NCBI RefSeq assembly: GCF_900094795.1
Contig: NZ_FMBC01000001.1
Span: 62,001 to 126,000 of the forward strand
Origin: Kosakonia oryziphila
GTDB taxonomy: Bacteria; Pseudomonadota; Gammaproteobacteria; Enterobacterales; Enterobacteriaceae
Direction: 5' to 3'
Length of the DNA: 64,000 bases
Shown: positions 53,794 to 64,000 of the stretch, one piece after another
Layout of the letters: every line of letters starts with the position of its first letter
How positions within the stretch are numbered: the first letter of the stretch is position 1
Translations under genes and position numbers: made by a program
Notes under the pieces: generated by a model
What the model saw: only the letters and a program-made list of their open reading frames with translations
The model's database searches: none
What the model was told of the DNA's origin: nothing

Positions 53794-55648
53794 CCATGCA
53801 TTAATACAGGCGCTGATCTACCTGGGTTCGGCCGCGCTGGTGGTTCCCATCGCCGTACGGTTGGGACTGGGGTCGGTGCTTGGTTACCTGATCGCTGGCG
53901 GCATTATTGGGCCGTGGGGATTGCGATTGGTGACTGATGCTGAATCCATTCTCCATTTCGCCGAAATAGGCGTGGTGCTGATGCTTTTCGTGATTGGCCT
54001 TGAACTGGATCCGCAACGACTGTGGAAGTTGCGCGCTTCGGTGTTTGGCGGCGGCGCGTTGCAAATGGTGAGTTGTGGCCTGCTGCTTGGCCTGTTTTGC
54101 GCCTTGCAGGGGCTGGCCTGGCCAGTGGCGTTGCTGATTGGTCTGACGCTGGCGCTCTCTTCCACCGCGATCGCCATGCAGGCGATGAATGAACGTAACC
54201 TGACGGTTTCGCAGATGGGGCGCAGCGCCTTCTCGGTGCTGCTGTTCCAGGATATTGCTGCGATCCCGCTGGTGGCGATGATTCCGCTGCTGGCGGCCAG
54301 CGGCGGTGCGATGACATTGAGCGCTTTTACCCTTTCGGCGCTGAAAGTAGTGGGTGCGCTGGCTCTAGTGGTGCTGATTGGGCGTTATGTCGCGCGTCCG
54401 GCGCTACGCTTTGTTGCTCGCTCCGGGTTGCGGGAAGTGTTTTGCGCCGTAGCGCTGTTTCTGGTGTTCGGCTTTGGGTTGTTGCTGGAAGAGGCGGGAT
54501 TGTCTATGGCGATGGGCGCTTTCCTTGCCGGGGTGTTACTGGCCAGCTCTGAATATCGCCATGCGCTGGAAAGCGACATCGAACCGTTTAAAGGCCTGTT
54601 GCTTGGGTTGTTCTTTATTGGTGTCGGCATGTCCATTGACTTTGGTACGTTGGTGACGCACCCGTTGCGCATTTTGTTGTTGCTGGTTGGTTTCCTGGTG
54701 ATTAAAAGCGTGGTGCTGTGGCTGATCGCCCGCCCGTTACGCGTGCCGGGTAAACAGCGGATGTGGTTTGCCGCGTTACTGGGGCAGGGGAGTGAATTCG
54801 CCTTTGTGGTGTTTGGCGCCGCGCAAACCGCGCAGGTGCTCGATCCGGAATGGGCAAAAGCGCTAACACTGACGGTTGCGTTATCAATGGCAGCGACGCC
54901 AGTTCTGTTGGTGCTGCTGGCGCGGCTGGAGACTGTCGGTTCACAGCAGGAGAGAGAAGCTGATGAGATCGATGAAGAAGAGGCGCGGGTGATCATCGCC
55001 GGGTTTGGTCGTTTTGGTCAGATAGCCGGGCGTCTGCTGCTTTCCAGCGGTGTGAAAATGGTGGTTCTTGACCACGATCCCGATCATATCGAAACGCTGC
55101 GTAAATTCGGCATGAAAGTTTTCTACGGTGACGCTACACGTGTCGATCTGCTGGAGTCCGCTGGTGCCGGGCGTGCTGAAGTATTGATTAATGCGATTGA
55201 CGATCCACAGGCCAGCCTGCAATTGACTGAGCTGGCAAAAGAGCACTTCCCGGATCTGTACATTATTGCCCGCGCCCGCGATGTCGATCACTATATCCGC
55301 CTGCGTCAAGCGGGCGTCGACAGACCGGAACGTGAAACCTTCGAAGCAGCGCTGAAAACCGGGCGTCTGGCGCTGGAAGGGTTAGGATTAGGCCCCTATG
55401 AAGCTCGCGAACGCGCCGACCATTTCCGCCGTTTCAATACGGCAATGGTAGAAGAGATGGCGCAGGTCGAGAATGATGCGCAGGCGCGCGCTGCCGTGTT
55501 TAAGCGCACCAGCGCCATGTTGACGGAGATCATCTTAGAGGATCGCGCCCATCTTTCGTTAACGCAGCGTCATGGCTGGCAGGGAACGGAAGAGGGACGG
55601 CATACGGACGATCCGACAGACGAACCGGCGGTGAAACCGCAGGTGTGA
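53786..55648 (+). CDS. kefC: Glutathione-gated K+/H+ antiporter KefC
   Basis: A protein of 620 aa from the ATG at 53786 ([18 protein letters not shown]). The N-terminal CPA2 antiporter domain has about 12-13 helices. The C-terminal RCK/KTN domain (about residues 399-520) has the nucleotide-binding [17 protein letters not shown] and binds glutathione adducts. It mediates K+ efflux and cytoplasmic acidification as protection from electrophiles. The upstream in-frame extension from 53690 is unconserved. Confidence 0.97.
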   Translation: MDSHALIQALIYLGSAALVVPIAVRLGLGSVLGYLIAGGIIGPWGLRLVTDAESILHFAEIGVVLMLFVIGLELDPQRLWKLRASVFGGGALQMVSCGLLLGLFCALQGLAWPVALLIGLTLALSSTAIAMQAMNERNLTVSQMGRSAFSVLLFQDIAAIPLVAMIPLLAASGGAMTLSAFTLSALKVVGALALVVLIGRYVARPALRFVARSGLREVFCAVALFLVFGFGLLLEEAGLSMAMGAFLAGVLLASSEYRHALESDIEPFKGLLLGLFFIGVGMSIDFGTLVTHPLRILLLLVGFLVIKSVVLWLIARPLRVPGKQRMWFAALLGQGSEFAFVVFGAAQTAQVLDPEWAKALTLTVALSMAATPVLLVLLARLETVGSQQEREADEIDEEEARVIIAGFGRFGQIAGRLLLSSGVKMVVLDHDPDHIETLRKFGMKVFYGDATRVDLLESAGAGRAEVLINAIDDPQASLQLTELAKEHFPDLYIIARARDVDHYIRLRQAGVDRPERETFEAALKTGRLALEGLGLGPYEARERADHFRRFNTAMVEEMAQVENDAQARAAVFKRTSAMLTEIILEDRAHLSLTQRHGWQGTEEGRHTDDPTDEPAVKPQV

Positions 55649-55836
55649 ACCTGTTCAGGCAGGTTTACAGGTAACCTTTTGAATTAAAGTGAATTGAAAG
55701 TTGGCGATGCAGTAACAGGTTGCGGTATCGCCAGCAGAATGAAAAATTTTCTCATCCTTTGCCTTGCGCCCCATCGACGAAAGATTGCGCTTTCCGTATA
55801 GTGGCGACAATTTTTTTTGCATCCGGGAATGAATGA

Positions 55837-56316
<480 letters not shown>

Positions 56317-56322
56317 GTTGTC

Positions 56323-56344
56323 CCCCGGCGGGTTGCCGCCGGGG
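56323..56344. terminator. Hairpin between convergent folA and apaH
   Basis: CCCCGGCGG (56323-56331) pairs perfectly with CCGCCGGGG (56336-56344) around GTTG. There is no strong T-run on either side, but its place between two stop codons suggests a shared transcript end. Confidence 0.7.
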
Positions 56345-56350
56345 AGTCCT

Positions 56351-57199
56351 TTAAGAGGCTATCGCCTCACCATCCCCTAAATCTATCTGGCGATTTGACG
56401 GTTGTGTGAAGTACATTTTGTCTTCCCAGCGCAGGCAGGTCAGTACGCCGCCCCAGCAGCAGCCTGTATCCAGCGCGTAAATCCCTTCCGGTGTGCCAGC
56501 ACCCTCCAGCGATGCCCAGTGACCAAAGGCGATGCTGTACTCCTGCGAAATCGGTCCTGGAATCGAGAACCATGGTTTAAGCGGTGCAGGCGCTCGCTCG
56601 GGAATATCTTTGCAGTACATATCCAACTGCCCGTTCGGAAAGCAGTAACGCATACGCGTGAAGGCGTTAGTAATAAAGCGCAGGCGGGCAAGTCCACTGA
56701 GTTCCGGTGTCCAGTGGTTTGGCAGATCGCCGTACATGGCATCGAGGAATAGTGGATAGGAATCGCTGGAGAGCACCGCTTCGATATCGCGCGCGCAGTG
56801 TATCGCCGTCGGCAAATCCCACTGGGGAGTGATCCCGGCATGCGCCATTACCAGCTTTTTCTCTTCGTCGATTTGCAGCAGCGGCTGACGACGCAGCCAG
56901 TTGATCAGCTCGTCGGCGTCGGGCGCTTCCAACAACAAATTGAGCCGATCTTTGGGTTTATTGCGGCTGATACCGGAAAAGACGGCCAGTAGATGCAGAT
57001 CGTGATTGCCCAGTACGAGGCGTACGCTATCGCCCAGTGATTTGACGTAACGCAGTACATCCAGCGACCCCGGCCCACGGGCGACTAAATCGCCGGTAAG
57101 CCACAGGGTGTCTTGCTGTGGTGAAAATTCAACCTGTTTTAACAGCGCGATCAGTTCATCATAGCAACCATGAACGTCACCAATCAGATATGTAGCCAT
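56351..57199 (-). CDS. apaH: Bis(5'-nucleosyl)-tetraphosphatase, symmetrical
   Basis: Hydrolyses Ap4A to two ADP and removes Np4 caps from RNA. Metallophosphatase of 282 aa with [24 protein letters not shown] and [10 protein letters not shown] motifs. Last gene of the lptD-surA-pdxA-rsmA-apaG-apaH row, four bases after apaG. Confidence 0.97.
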   Translation of the reverse strand: MATYLIGDVHGCYDELIALLKQVEFSPQQDTLWLTGDLVARGPGSLDVLRYVKSLGDSVRLVLGNHDLHLLAVFSGISRNKPKDRLNLLLEAPDADELINWLRRQPLLQIDEEKKLVMAHAGITPQWDLPTAIHCARDIEAVLSSDSYPLFLDAMYGDLPNHWTPELSGLARLRFITNAFTRMRYCFPNGQLDMYCKDIPERAPAPLKPWFSIPGPISQEYSIAFGHWASLEGAGTPEGIYALDTGCCWGGVLTCLRWEDKMYFTQPSNRQIDLGDGEAIAS

Positions 57200-57203
57200 T
57201 GGA

Positions 57204-57581
57204 TTAATGAATCAGTATTGGAACAGCGAGTCGGAAGACCGGGACGGCGATGCGAAACGCAGTGCCCTGCGCGTCGATCATTTCGTAGTGGCCCTGCATG
57301 GTGCCCATCGGCGTCTCAATAACCGCGCCGCTGGTGTATTGGTATTCGCCGCCCGGCTCAATGTGCGGCTGTTCACCGACTACACCTTCGCCCTGAACTT
57401 CCGTTTCGCGGCCGTTTCCATTAGTGATAAGCCAGTAGCGTTTCAACAACTGGACAGGGGTTCGCCCCAGGTTCCGGATGGTAATGGTGTAAGCAAACAC
57501 ATAACGTTCATCGTCGGGGGTTGACTGAGATTCAATGTAGACGCTTTGTACCTGAACACAAACTCGGGGCGAATTGATCAT
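57204..57581 (-). CDS. apaG: ApaG domain protein
   Basis: A protein of 125 aa, fibronectin-III-like ApaG fold ([49 protein letters not shown]). Biochemical role uncertain. It is three bases downstream of rsmA and directly upstream of apaH. Confidence 0.95.
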   Translation of the reverse strand: MINSPRVCVQVQSVYIESQSTPDDERYVFAYTITIRNLGRTPVQLLKRYWLITNGNGRETEVQGEGVVGEQPHIEPGGEYQYTSGAVIETPMGTMQGHYEMIDAQGTAFRIAVPVFRLAVPILIH

Positions 57582-57584
57582 GAG

Positions 57585-58406
57585 TTAGCTCTCCTTCGGC
57601 GGCGCATTTTCCGTCAGGTAGTTAGCTAACTGACAGTACTGCGCAACAGAGATATTTTCCGCGCGCATCGTCGGGTCGATTCCCAGCGATGACAGCACCT
57701 CAACTGTAAATATATTGCCGAGGCTATTGCGGATGGTTTTACGACGCTGGTTAAAGGCTTCGGTGGTAATGCGGCTCAGCGTGCGAATCTCTTTGACCGG
57801 ATGCGGCAACGTAGTATGCGGCACCAGGCGAACCACGGCAGAATCCACCTTCGGCGGCGGCGCGAAAGCTGTCGGCGGCACTTCCAGCACCGGAATAATC
57901 TGACAGTAGTACTGCGCCATCACGCTTAACCGACCATACGCCTTACTGTTTGGTCCTGCAACCAGACGATTTACCACCTCTCTCTGCAACATAAAGTGCA
58001 TATCGGCAATGGCATCAGTATAGCTAAACAGATGGAACATCAATGGCGTGGAGATATTATACGGCAGGTTGCCGAAAACACGCAGCGGCTGACCGAGCGT
58101 CTGCGACAGCTCGCCAAAATTCATGGTCATCGCATCTTGCTGATAAATTGTCAGTTTTGGCGCGAGGAACGAGTGTGTTTGCAGGCGCGCAGCCAGATCG
58201 CGGTCAAGTTCGATAACTGTCAGCTTATCCAGTCGTTCGCCAACCGGTTCGGTTAGCGCGCCAAGTCCTGGACCGATTTCAACCATTGCCTGACCCTTTT
58301 GCGGGTTGATGGCCGATACTATGCTGTCGATCACGAACTGGTCGTGGAGAAAGTTTTGCCCGAAGCGTTTACGGGCTAAGTGGCCCTGATGGACTCGATT
58401 AGTCAT
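57585..58406 (-). CDS. rsmA: 16S rRNA dimethyladenosine transferase (KsgA)
   Basis: Dimethylates A1518 and A1519 of 16S rRNA. SAM-dependent enzyme of 273 aa. The SAM motif is [15 protein letters not shown], followed by [14 protein letters not shown], with the catalytic asparagine, and by the C-terminal helical domain. The start overlaps the pdxA stop by four bases. Confidence 0.97.
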   Translation of the reverse strand: MTNRVHQGHLARKRFGQNFLHDQFVIDSIVSAINPQKGQAMVEIGPGLGALTEPVGERLDKLTVIELDRDLAARLQTHSFLAPKLTIYQQDAMTMNFGELSQTLGQPLRVFGNLPYNISTPLMFHLFSYTDAIADMHFMLQREVVNRLVAGPNSKAYGRLSVMAQYYCQIIPVLEVPPTAFAPPPKVDSAVVRLVPHTTLPHPVKEIRTLSRITTEAFNQRRKTIRNSLGNIFTVEVLSSLGIDPTMRAENISVAQYCQLANYLTENAPPKES

Positions 58407-59389
58407 TGAGTATTAACAATCATTTTGATGGCGAGGTTAAGCGCCGTAATAAAACTGCCGACATCTGCTGTTCCATGGCCCGCCAGTTCCAGCGCGGTAC
58501 CGTGGTCAACGGATGTGCGAATAAAAGGTAGACCGAGAGTGATATTCACGCCGCGGCCAAAGCCCTGGTATTTTAGCACGGGCAGACCCTGATCGTGGTA
58601 CATCGCCAGTACGGCGTCAGCATTATCAAGGTATTTCGGCTGAAATAGCGTATCGGCAGGTAGCGGACCGCTCAAATTCATACCGCTGGCCCGCATTTCT
58701 CCCAGCACCGGAATGATCGTATCGATCTCTTCTGTCCCCATGTGCCCGCCTTCACCTGCGTGTGGATTCAGCCCGCAGACCAGGATATGCGGATGGGGGA
58801 TACCAAATTTCTGCTGTAAATCCCCGTGCAGAATGCGAATAACCTCGCGCAACAGTGCTGGCGTAATGGCCTGTGCTACGTCTTTGAGCGGCAAATGGGT
58901 GGTCGCCAGCGCAACGCGTAGCTCTTCGGTGGCCAACATCATCACCACTTTGGCGGCGTGCGAACGCTCCTCGAAAAACTCTGTATGCCCGGTAAAGGGC
59001 GTACCCGCGTCGTTGATTACCCCTTTATGCACCGGGCCGGTTACCAGCGCAGCAAATTCACCATTCAGGCAGCCGTCGCAGGCGCGGGCAAGGGTTTCCA
59101 CAACATAAGGGCCGTTAAGAGGGTTGAGTACGCCCGGCGTCACGGGTGCATGCAGCGGGAGGGACAGCACGGTTAACGTACCGGCTTGCTGCGCAACCGC
59201 AGCAGCTGCAGGATCGTAATCCCGTAGCTGCAACGGCAGACCGAGCAGGGCTGCCCGGTTTGCTAACAGCGTCGCGTCTGCACAGATAACCAGCTCAACC
59301 GGCCAGTCGCGCTGGGCGAGCTGAACCACCAGATCCGGACCAATCCCGGCTGGCTCGCCGGGAGTGATAACGACACGCTGTGTTTTCAT
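58403..59389 (-). CDS. pdxA: 4-hydroxythreonine-4-phosphate dehydrogenase
   Basis: Pyridoxal phosphate synthesis enzyme of 328 aa, dimer with active-site zinc. [14 protein letters not shown] starts the protein; [27 protein letters not shown] and [13 protein letters not shown] contain the metal histidines. It directly follows surA (the stop of surA abuts the pdxA ATG). Confidence 0.97.
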   Translation of the reverse strand: MKTQRVVITPGEPAGIGPDLVVQLAQRDWPVELVICADATLLANRAALLGLPLQLRDYDPAAAAVAQQAGTLTVLSLPLHAPVTPGVLNPLNGPYVVETLARACDGCLNGEFAALVTGPVHKGVINDAGTPFTGHTEFFEERSHAAKVVMMLATEELRVALATTHLPLKDVAQAITPALLREVIRILHGDLQQKFGIPHPHILVCGLNPHAGEGGHMGTEEIDTIIPVLGEMRASGMNLSGPLPADTLFQPKYLDNADAVLAMYHDQGLPVLKYQGFGRGVNITLGLPFIRTSVDHGTALELAGHGTADVGSFITALNLAIKMIVNTQ

Positions 59390-60676
59390 TTAGTTGCTCA
59401 GGATTTTCACGTAGGCGCTGGCGCGTTGTTCCTGCATCCAGGTTGCTGCCTCTTCAGAGAATTTGCGGTTCATCAGCATGCGATACGCTTTGTCTTTCTG
59501 CGCGGCGTCTGTTTTATCAACGTTACGCGAATCGAGCATTTCGATCAGATGCCAACCGAAGGAGGAGTGTACCGGGCCGCTCATTTGGCCACGCTTCAGC
59601 TTCATCAGCGCATCACGGAATGCTGGATCGTAAATATCCGCAGCCGCCCAGCCCAGATCGCCACCCTGGTTTGCAGAACCCGGATCCTGGGAGAACTCTT
59701 TCGCTGCGTTAGCAAACGTGGTTTTACCGCTCTTAATGTTCGCCGCGATCTCTTCCAGTTTCACGCGAGCCTGATCGTCACTCATGATGGGTGACGGTTT
59801 CAGCAGGATGTGACGAGCGTGAACTTCCGTCACAGAAATGTTCTGAGACTGGCCGCGCAGATCGTTAACTTTCAGGATATGGAAACCAACGCCGGAACGA
59901 ATCGGCCCGATAATATCGCCTTTTTTCGCCGTGCTCAGCGCCTGAGCGAAGATGCTTGGCAACTCCTGAATGCGTCCCCAACCCATCTGGCCGCCTTTCA
60001 GCGCCTGTTGATCGGCAGAGTAGGTGATCGCCAGCTTGCCGAAATCACTGCCTTTACGCGCTTGATCGACAATCGAACGCGCCTGGCTTTCAGCTTCGTT
60101 AACTTGGTCCGACGTCGGGTTTTCCGGCAACGGGATGAGGATGTGGCTCAGGTTCAGCTCGGTGCCGCCATCGTTCTGGTTTCCCACCTGCTGCGCCAGG
60201 GCATCCACTTCCTGCGGCAGCACAGTCACACGACGGCGCACTTCGCCATTGCGCACTTCAGAAATGATCATCTCTTTGCGGATCTGGTTGCGATAGGTAT
60301 TGTAATTGACCCCATCGTAAGCCAGACGGCTGCGCAATTGATCCATAGACATATTATTCTGTTTGGCAATGTCGGCGATAGCGGCATCAAGCTGCTCGTC
60401 CGTCACTTTGACACCCATTTTGGTGCCCATCTGCAGAATGATTTGGTCCATGATCAGACGTTCAAGGATCTGATGGCGCAGTGTGGCGTCATCCGGCAAC
60501 TGCTGACCCGCCTGGCCTGCATTGGCCTTTACGGACTGCATCATGCTATCAACGTCACTTTCAAGCACTACGCCGTTATTGACGACGGCAGCGACTTTAT
60601 CAACAACCTGAGGCGCAGCAAAACTGGTATTCGCAACCATAGCGATACCGAGAAGCAGCGTTTTCCAGTTCTTCAT
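59390..60676 (-). CDS. surA: Periplasmic chaperone/PPIase SurA
   Basis: A protein of 428 aa with a 20-residue signal peptide ([14 protein letters not shown], then APQ). It has an N-terminal chaperone domain, two parvulin domains (about residues 170-270 and 280-380, second with [12 protein letters not shown]) and a C-terminal helix. It folds outer membrane proteins, including the LptD encoded just upstream. Confidence 0.97.
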   Translation of the reverse strand: MKNWKTLLLGIAMVANTSFAAPQVVDKVAAVVNNGVVLESDVDSMMQSVKANAGQAGQQLPDDATLRHQILERLIMDQIILQMGTKMGVKVTDEQLDAAIADIAKQNNMSMDQLRSRLAYDGVNYNTYRNQIRKEMIISEVRNGEVRRRVTVLPQEVDALAQQVGNQNDGGTELNLSHILIPLPENPTSDQVNEAESQARSIVDQARKGSDFGKLAITYSADQQALKGGQMGWGRIQELPSIFAQALSTAKKGDIIGPIRSGVGFHILKVNDLRGQSQNISVTEVHARHILLKPSPIMSDDQARVKLEEIAANIKSGKTTFANAAKEFSQDPGSANQGGDLGWAAADIYDPAFRDALMKLKRGQMSGPVHSSFGWHLIEMLDSRNVDKTDAAQKDKAYRMLMNRKFSEEAATWMQEQRASAYVKILSN

Positions 60677-60729
60677 AGCTTTTCCATTTCAATTAACCGC
60701 AATGCGGATTACGTTGCAAATCAAACAGA

Positions 60730-63072
60730 TCACATTGAACTACGATACGGCAGAATGTTTGAACGCAGCATTTGTGGTGTACCCAAACCGTAGTTTGAAC
60801 TCAGACCGCGCAGCTCAATGTTGAAACCGATGACGTTGTCATACTTGCTTTGGTTATTTTGCCAGCCGTTAATTTTCCGCTCATAGCCGACGCGGAGAGC
60901 ATAACAGCAGGAGTTGTACTGCAAGCCAACCATCTGGTCGGCGGATTTGTGTGTATTGGTGTCGAAATAGTAAGCCCCGACGATCGACCAGCGGTCGGCA
61001 ATCGGCCAGCTTCCTGCTGTACCCACCTGCGAAATACCATCTTTATACTGCGCGGAAGTCGCGTAGCTTGGCAGCATTGCCTGAATGTATTCCGGGCTGG
61101 CGTAACGGTAGCTCAGTTGCAGCATACGGTTTTCATCACGGCGGTATTCCAGTGACGAGCTGCTGTTGGCGATGGCATTCAGACGCGTGTCATACTGCAC
61201 GCCGCCGCGCAGGCCCCAACGATCCGAAATACGCCAGTAGGTATCACCCGCCCAAACCAACGACCCCGTTTTGTTGCCTTTCTCCCAGTTAATGTTGTCA
61301 TCACCGGTGCGGGACTCGGTGAAATAGTAGATTTGACCAACAGAAACGTTAAAACGTTCAACTGCCGCATCATCATAAATGCGGGTTGTGACGCCGGAGG
61401 TAACCTGGTTTGCAGAGGCGATACGGTCAAGCCCGCCGTAGGTGCGATCGCGGAATAACCCGCTGTAGTCGGATTGTAAGAGCGTTGAGTCGTAGTTGTT
61501 GATATAGCTCTGATCGCGATACGGCACATACAGATACTGCGCACGTGGCTCCAGCGTCTGGGTATAACCTTCCGCCCAGTTCATATCACGTTCAAACACC
61601 ATCTTGCCGTCCATTTTAAATTGCGGCATGACGCGGTTGACCGTCTCTTTGTAATCCGTGTTATTACTTGCGTTGTACTTATCCAGATTGCTCTGCTGGT
61701 AGTGGGTCGCCAGCATTTTCACTTCGGTATTCAGGCTGCTCCAGTCATTGGAGACGGGCAGACTTAACGTCGGCTCCAGATGAACACGCGTCGCTTCCGG
61801 ATTGTTAGTGTTAGTATTTGTGAAATGAACCGCCTGGCCATACACCCTAAAGTCGAACGGCCCAAGGTCATTGTGGTACCAGTTCACATCCAGCTGCGGC
61901 AGGGCCGAGTAGGAGTTACTGCTTTCGCGGTTAAATACCTGGAACTGTTTAGCCGATACCGTGGCGTCAAAGTTTTCCACCCCGTAACCCACACTAAAGG
62001 TCTGGGTCGCGTAACCATCGGTACTGGAACCGTAGTTTGATGTGAAATCATTAAAGTAGTAAGGATCGCTGACTTTGGTGTAGTTGGCATTAAAACGCCA
62101 CACCTGATCCATTACACCAGAGTGCTGCCAATAGAATAACCAGCGGTGGCGGTTGCTCTCCGCCGGATACTCATTTGAGTAGACGTTGTCAGATGGCAGA
62201 TAGTCAAATTCAACCAGCCCACTCCCGGCCTGCGTCAGATAGCGAAATTCGTTTTGCCACTGAATATTGCCACGTTTATGGATGTAGTGCGGCGTGATGG
62301 TCGCATCCATATTTGGCGCAATGTTCCAGTAGTACGGCAGGTAAAACTCAAAGTAGTTACTGGTGCTGTACTTGGCATTCGGGATCAAGAAACCGGAACG
62401 GCGTTTGTCACCGATCGGCAACTGCAAGTACGGGCTATAGAACACCGGCACGGGGCCGAGTTTAAAGCGCGCATTCCAGATCTCCGCAACCTGCTCCTGG
62501 CGATCCTGAATCACTTCGCTACCCACGACGCTCCAGGTGTCAGAACCCGGCAAGCAGGAGGTAAAGGAGCCGTTATCCAGAATCGTATAGCGGTTTTGCC
62601 CGCGCTGTTTCATCAGGTCGGCGGTGCCACGCCCCTGGCGACCCACCATCTGGTAATCGCCCTGCCAGACGTTGGTGTCTTTGGTATTCAGGTTTGACCA
62701 GGCTTTAGGACCTTTCAGGATGACCTGGTTATCGTCATAGTGCACATTACCCAGTGCATCCACTGTGCGTACCGGCTCTGTCTGGCCTTCCGGCTGCAAC
62801 TGGTGAAGCTGAACTTCATCGGCCTGTAAGCGGCTATTACCCTGATTGATATCTACATTGCCGGTAAACACGGCGTCGTCAGGATAATTACCTTTGGCGT
62901 GATCGGCATTAATCGTCACCGGCAGGTTATTGGTATCACCTTGTACCAGCGGGCGGTTGTAGCTGGGGATACCAAGCATACACTGCGAGGCAAGATCGGC
63001 TGCCATTCCCTGCTGACTATAAAGGGCGGAGCCAATCATGGTGGCCAGGAGGGTGGGGATACGTTTTTTCAT
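60730..63072 (-). CDS. lptD: LPS assembly outer membrane protein LptD
   Basis: A protein of 780 aa from the ATG at 63072 ([24 protein letters not shown] signal peptide). A periplasmic jelly-roll domain (about 40-200, with [24 protein letters not shown]) is followed by a 26-strand barrel. Cysteines in SQCMLG, SCLPG and the adjacent pair NSCCYA correspond to the disulfides needed for function. It inserts LPS into the outer leaflet together with LptE. An extended start eight codons upstream is unlikely. Confidence 0.97.
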   Translation of the reverse strand: MKKRIPTLLATMIGSALYSQQGMAADLASQCMLGIPSYNRPLVQGDTNNLPVTINADHAKGNYPDDAVFTGNVDINQGNSRLQADEVQLHQLQPEGQTEPVRTVDALGNVHYDDNQVILKGPKAWSNLNTKDTNVWQGDYQMVGRQGRGTADLMKQRGQNRYTILDNGSFTSCLPGSDTWSVVGSEVIQDRQEQVAEIWNARFKLGPVPVFYSPYLQLPIGDKRRSGFLIPNAKYSTSNYFEFYLPYYWNIAPNMDATITPHYIHKRGNIQWQNEFRYLTQAGSGLVEFDYLPSDNVYSNEYPAESNRHRWLFYWQHSGVMDQVWRFNANYTKVSDPYYFNDFTSNYGSSTDGYATQTFSVGYGVENFDATVSAKQFQVFNRESSNSYSALPQLDVNWYHNDLGPFDFRVYGQAVHFTNTNTNNPEATRVHLEPTLSLPVSNDWSSLNTEVKMLATHYQQSNLDKYNASNNTDYKETVNRVMPQFKMDGKMVFERDMNWAEGYTQTLEPRAQYLYVPYRDQSYINNYDSTLLQSDYSGLFRDRTYGGLDRIASANQVTSGVTTRIYDDAAVERFNVSVGQIYYFTESRTGDDNINWEKGNKTGSLVWAGDTYWRISDRWGLRGGVQYDTRLNAIANSSSSLEYRRDENRMLQLSYRYASPEYIQAMLPSYATSAQYKDGISQVGTAGSWPIADRWSIVGAYYFDTNTHKSADQMVGLQYNSCCYALRVGYERKINGWQNNQSKYDNVIGFNIELRGLSSNYGLGTPQMLRSNILPYRSSM

Positions 63073-63268
63073 ACGTTGTATTTGTTGTTCCGTCATCTGT
63101 GGCTTTACGCTGGCAAACGGTCTGAGACTAACTTACTCGCCTTTGCAACGCTAGTTTTAATCCTGCCCGCGTTCGAGCCAGGGAGAGAAGACTGCGCCTG
63201 TGCATGGCATAGAATGACGGGTATGATAAAGCAAATTTTAGCCGACGGCATGACGATTTGGGGAGTAT

Positions 63269-64000
63269 ATGCAGTATTGGGGAAAAGTGGTTGGTGTGGT
63301 CGTCGCTCTTTTCATGGGCGGCGGCTTTTGGGGCGCGGTTCTGGGGCTGATTATCGGTCATATGTTTGATAAGGCGCGCAGCCGTAAAATGGCCTGGTTT
63401 GCTAACCAGCGTGAACGTCAGTCGCTGTTCTTCGCCACCACCTTTGAGGTGATGGGGCATCTGACCAAATCGAAAGGCCGTGTCACCGAAGCTGATATCC
63501 AGATCGCCAGCCTTTTTATGGATCGTATGAATCTGCATGGCGAGTCGCGTACGGCGGCACAACGCGCGTTTCGCGACGGTAAAGCAGATAATTACCCGCT
63601 TCGCGACAAGATGCGTCAGTTCCGCAGCGTCTGTTTTGGCCGCTTCGATTTGATTCGGATGTTTCTGGAAATTCAAATTCAGGCCGCCTTTGCCGATGGA
63701 TCCCTGCACCCCAGCGAACGCGAAGTGTTGTACGTGATTGCTGAGGAGCTGGGCATCTCGCGCCTGCAATTCGATCAGTTCCTGCGCATGATGCAAGGCG
63801 GTGCACAGTTTGGCGGCGGTTACCATTATCAACAGCAGGCAGGCGGTAACGGCGGCTGGCAGCAGGCGCAGCGTGGCCCGACGCTGGAAGATGCCTGTAA
63901 TGTGCTGGGCGTTAAACCGACAGACGATGCGACAACCATCAAGCGCGCTTATCGTAAATTGATGGGCGAGCACCATCCGGACAAGCTGGTGGCAAAAGGT
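63269..64000 (+). CDS. djlA: Membrane-anchored J-domain protein DjlA (3' end outside window)
   Basis: The first 244 residues of DjlA, from the ATG at 63269 after GGGGAG. One membrane segment (about residues 6-31, [25 protein letters not shown]) is followed by a TerB-like domain and a Gln/Gly-rich linker. The start of the C-terminal J domain carries HHPDKL; the window ends just after it. DjlA is a DnaK co-chaperone at the inner membrane that influences the Rcs pathway. Divergent from lptD. Confidence 0.96.
   Translation, partial: MQYWGKVVGVVVALFMGGGFWGAVLGLIIGHMFDKARSRKMAWFANQRERQSLFFATTFEVMGHLTKSKGRVTEADIQIASLFMDRMNLHGESRTAAQRAFRDGKADNYPLRDKMRQFRSVCFGRFDLIRMFLEIQIQAAFADGSLHPSEREVLYVIAEELGISRLQFDQFLRMMQGGAQFGGGYHYQQQAGGNGGWQQAQRGPTLEDACNVLGVKPTDDATTIKRAYRKLMGEHHPDKLVAKG

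Overview
This window is chromosomal DNA of a member of the Enterobacteriaceae. Gene content and order follow the Escherichia coli map across the zero-minute point: deoC-deoA-deoB-deoD, lplA, ytjB/serB-radA-nadR, ettA/slt, trpR, yjjX, gpmB, rob, creA, arcA, yjtD, thrLABC, yaaX, yaaA, yaaJ, talB, mog, satP, dnaKJ, nhaAR, rpsT, ribF-ileS-lspA-fkpB-ispH-rihC, dapB, carAB, kefFC, folA, apaH-apaG-rsmA-pdxA-surA-lptD, djlA. Proteins are close to, but clearly not identical with, those of E. coli. Several E. coli features are absent: creBCD, yaaW/yaaI, hokC/sokC and the cai/fix carnitine genes. An MHS-type transporter lies between mog and satP. I therefore read it as a relative in the Enterobacter/Kosakonia/Klebsiella/Citrobacter range. 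The genus cannot be fixed by eye.

Layout. 1-4 kb: nucleoside catabolism (deo operon, 5' end cut by the window). 4-9.5 kb: lipoate ligase, and the serB-radA-nadR row divergent from ytjB. 9.9-16.3 kb: ribosome ATPase EttA, lytic transglycosylase Slt, TrpR with its own operator, and the small convergent genes yjjX, gpmB and rob. 16.5-19 kb: creA directly facing arcA, the small gene yjjY, an FNR-like box and the methyltransferase yjtD. 19.2-24.1 kb: the threonine operon with leader peptide and attenuator. 24.3-31.1 kb: yaaX, yaaA, yaaJ, talB, mog, a transporter and satP.

31.1-33.5 kb is the accessory part. It holds a badly decayed serine recombinase whose start codon overlaps the satP start codon head to head. 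Next come a small two-helix membrane protein and a DUF4225-like protein that converge and share the bases of their stop codons. The DNA here is AT-rich compared with both flanks. 33.7-39.6 kb: dnaKJ with two heat-shock-type promoters, nhaA-nhaR and rpsT. 39.9-46.8 kb: the ribF-ileS-lspA-fkpB-ispH cluster and rihC. 46.9-52.6 kb: dapB and carAB, with PurR-like and ARG-box-like sites. 52.8-64 kb: a small lipoprotein, KefFC, FolA, the lptD-surA-pdxA-rsmA-apaG-apaH row (minus strand), and djlA cut by the window end.

The most striking observation is inside the core gene ileS. From about base 43300 to 43620 (residues about 804-910) the DNA turns AT-rich, codon use changes, and the protein departs strongly from the E. 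coli sequence that matches it on both sides. It also becomes 14 residues longer. Then the usual zinc-finger tail resumes. This looks like a mosaic ileS made by intragenic recombination with a distant donor. The second candidate is the DUF4225/small-membrane-protein pair beside the dead recombinase, a possible toxin/immunity-type cargo.
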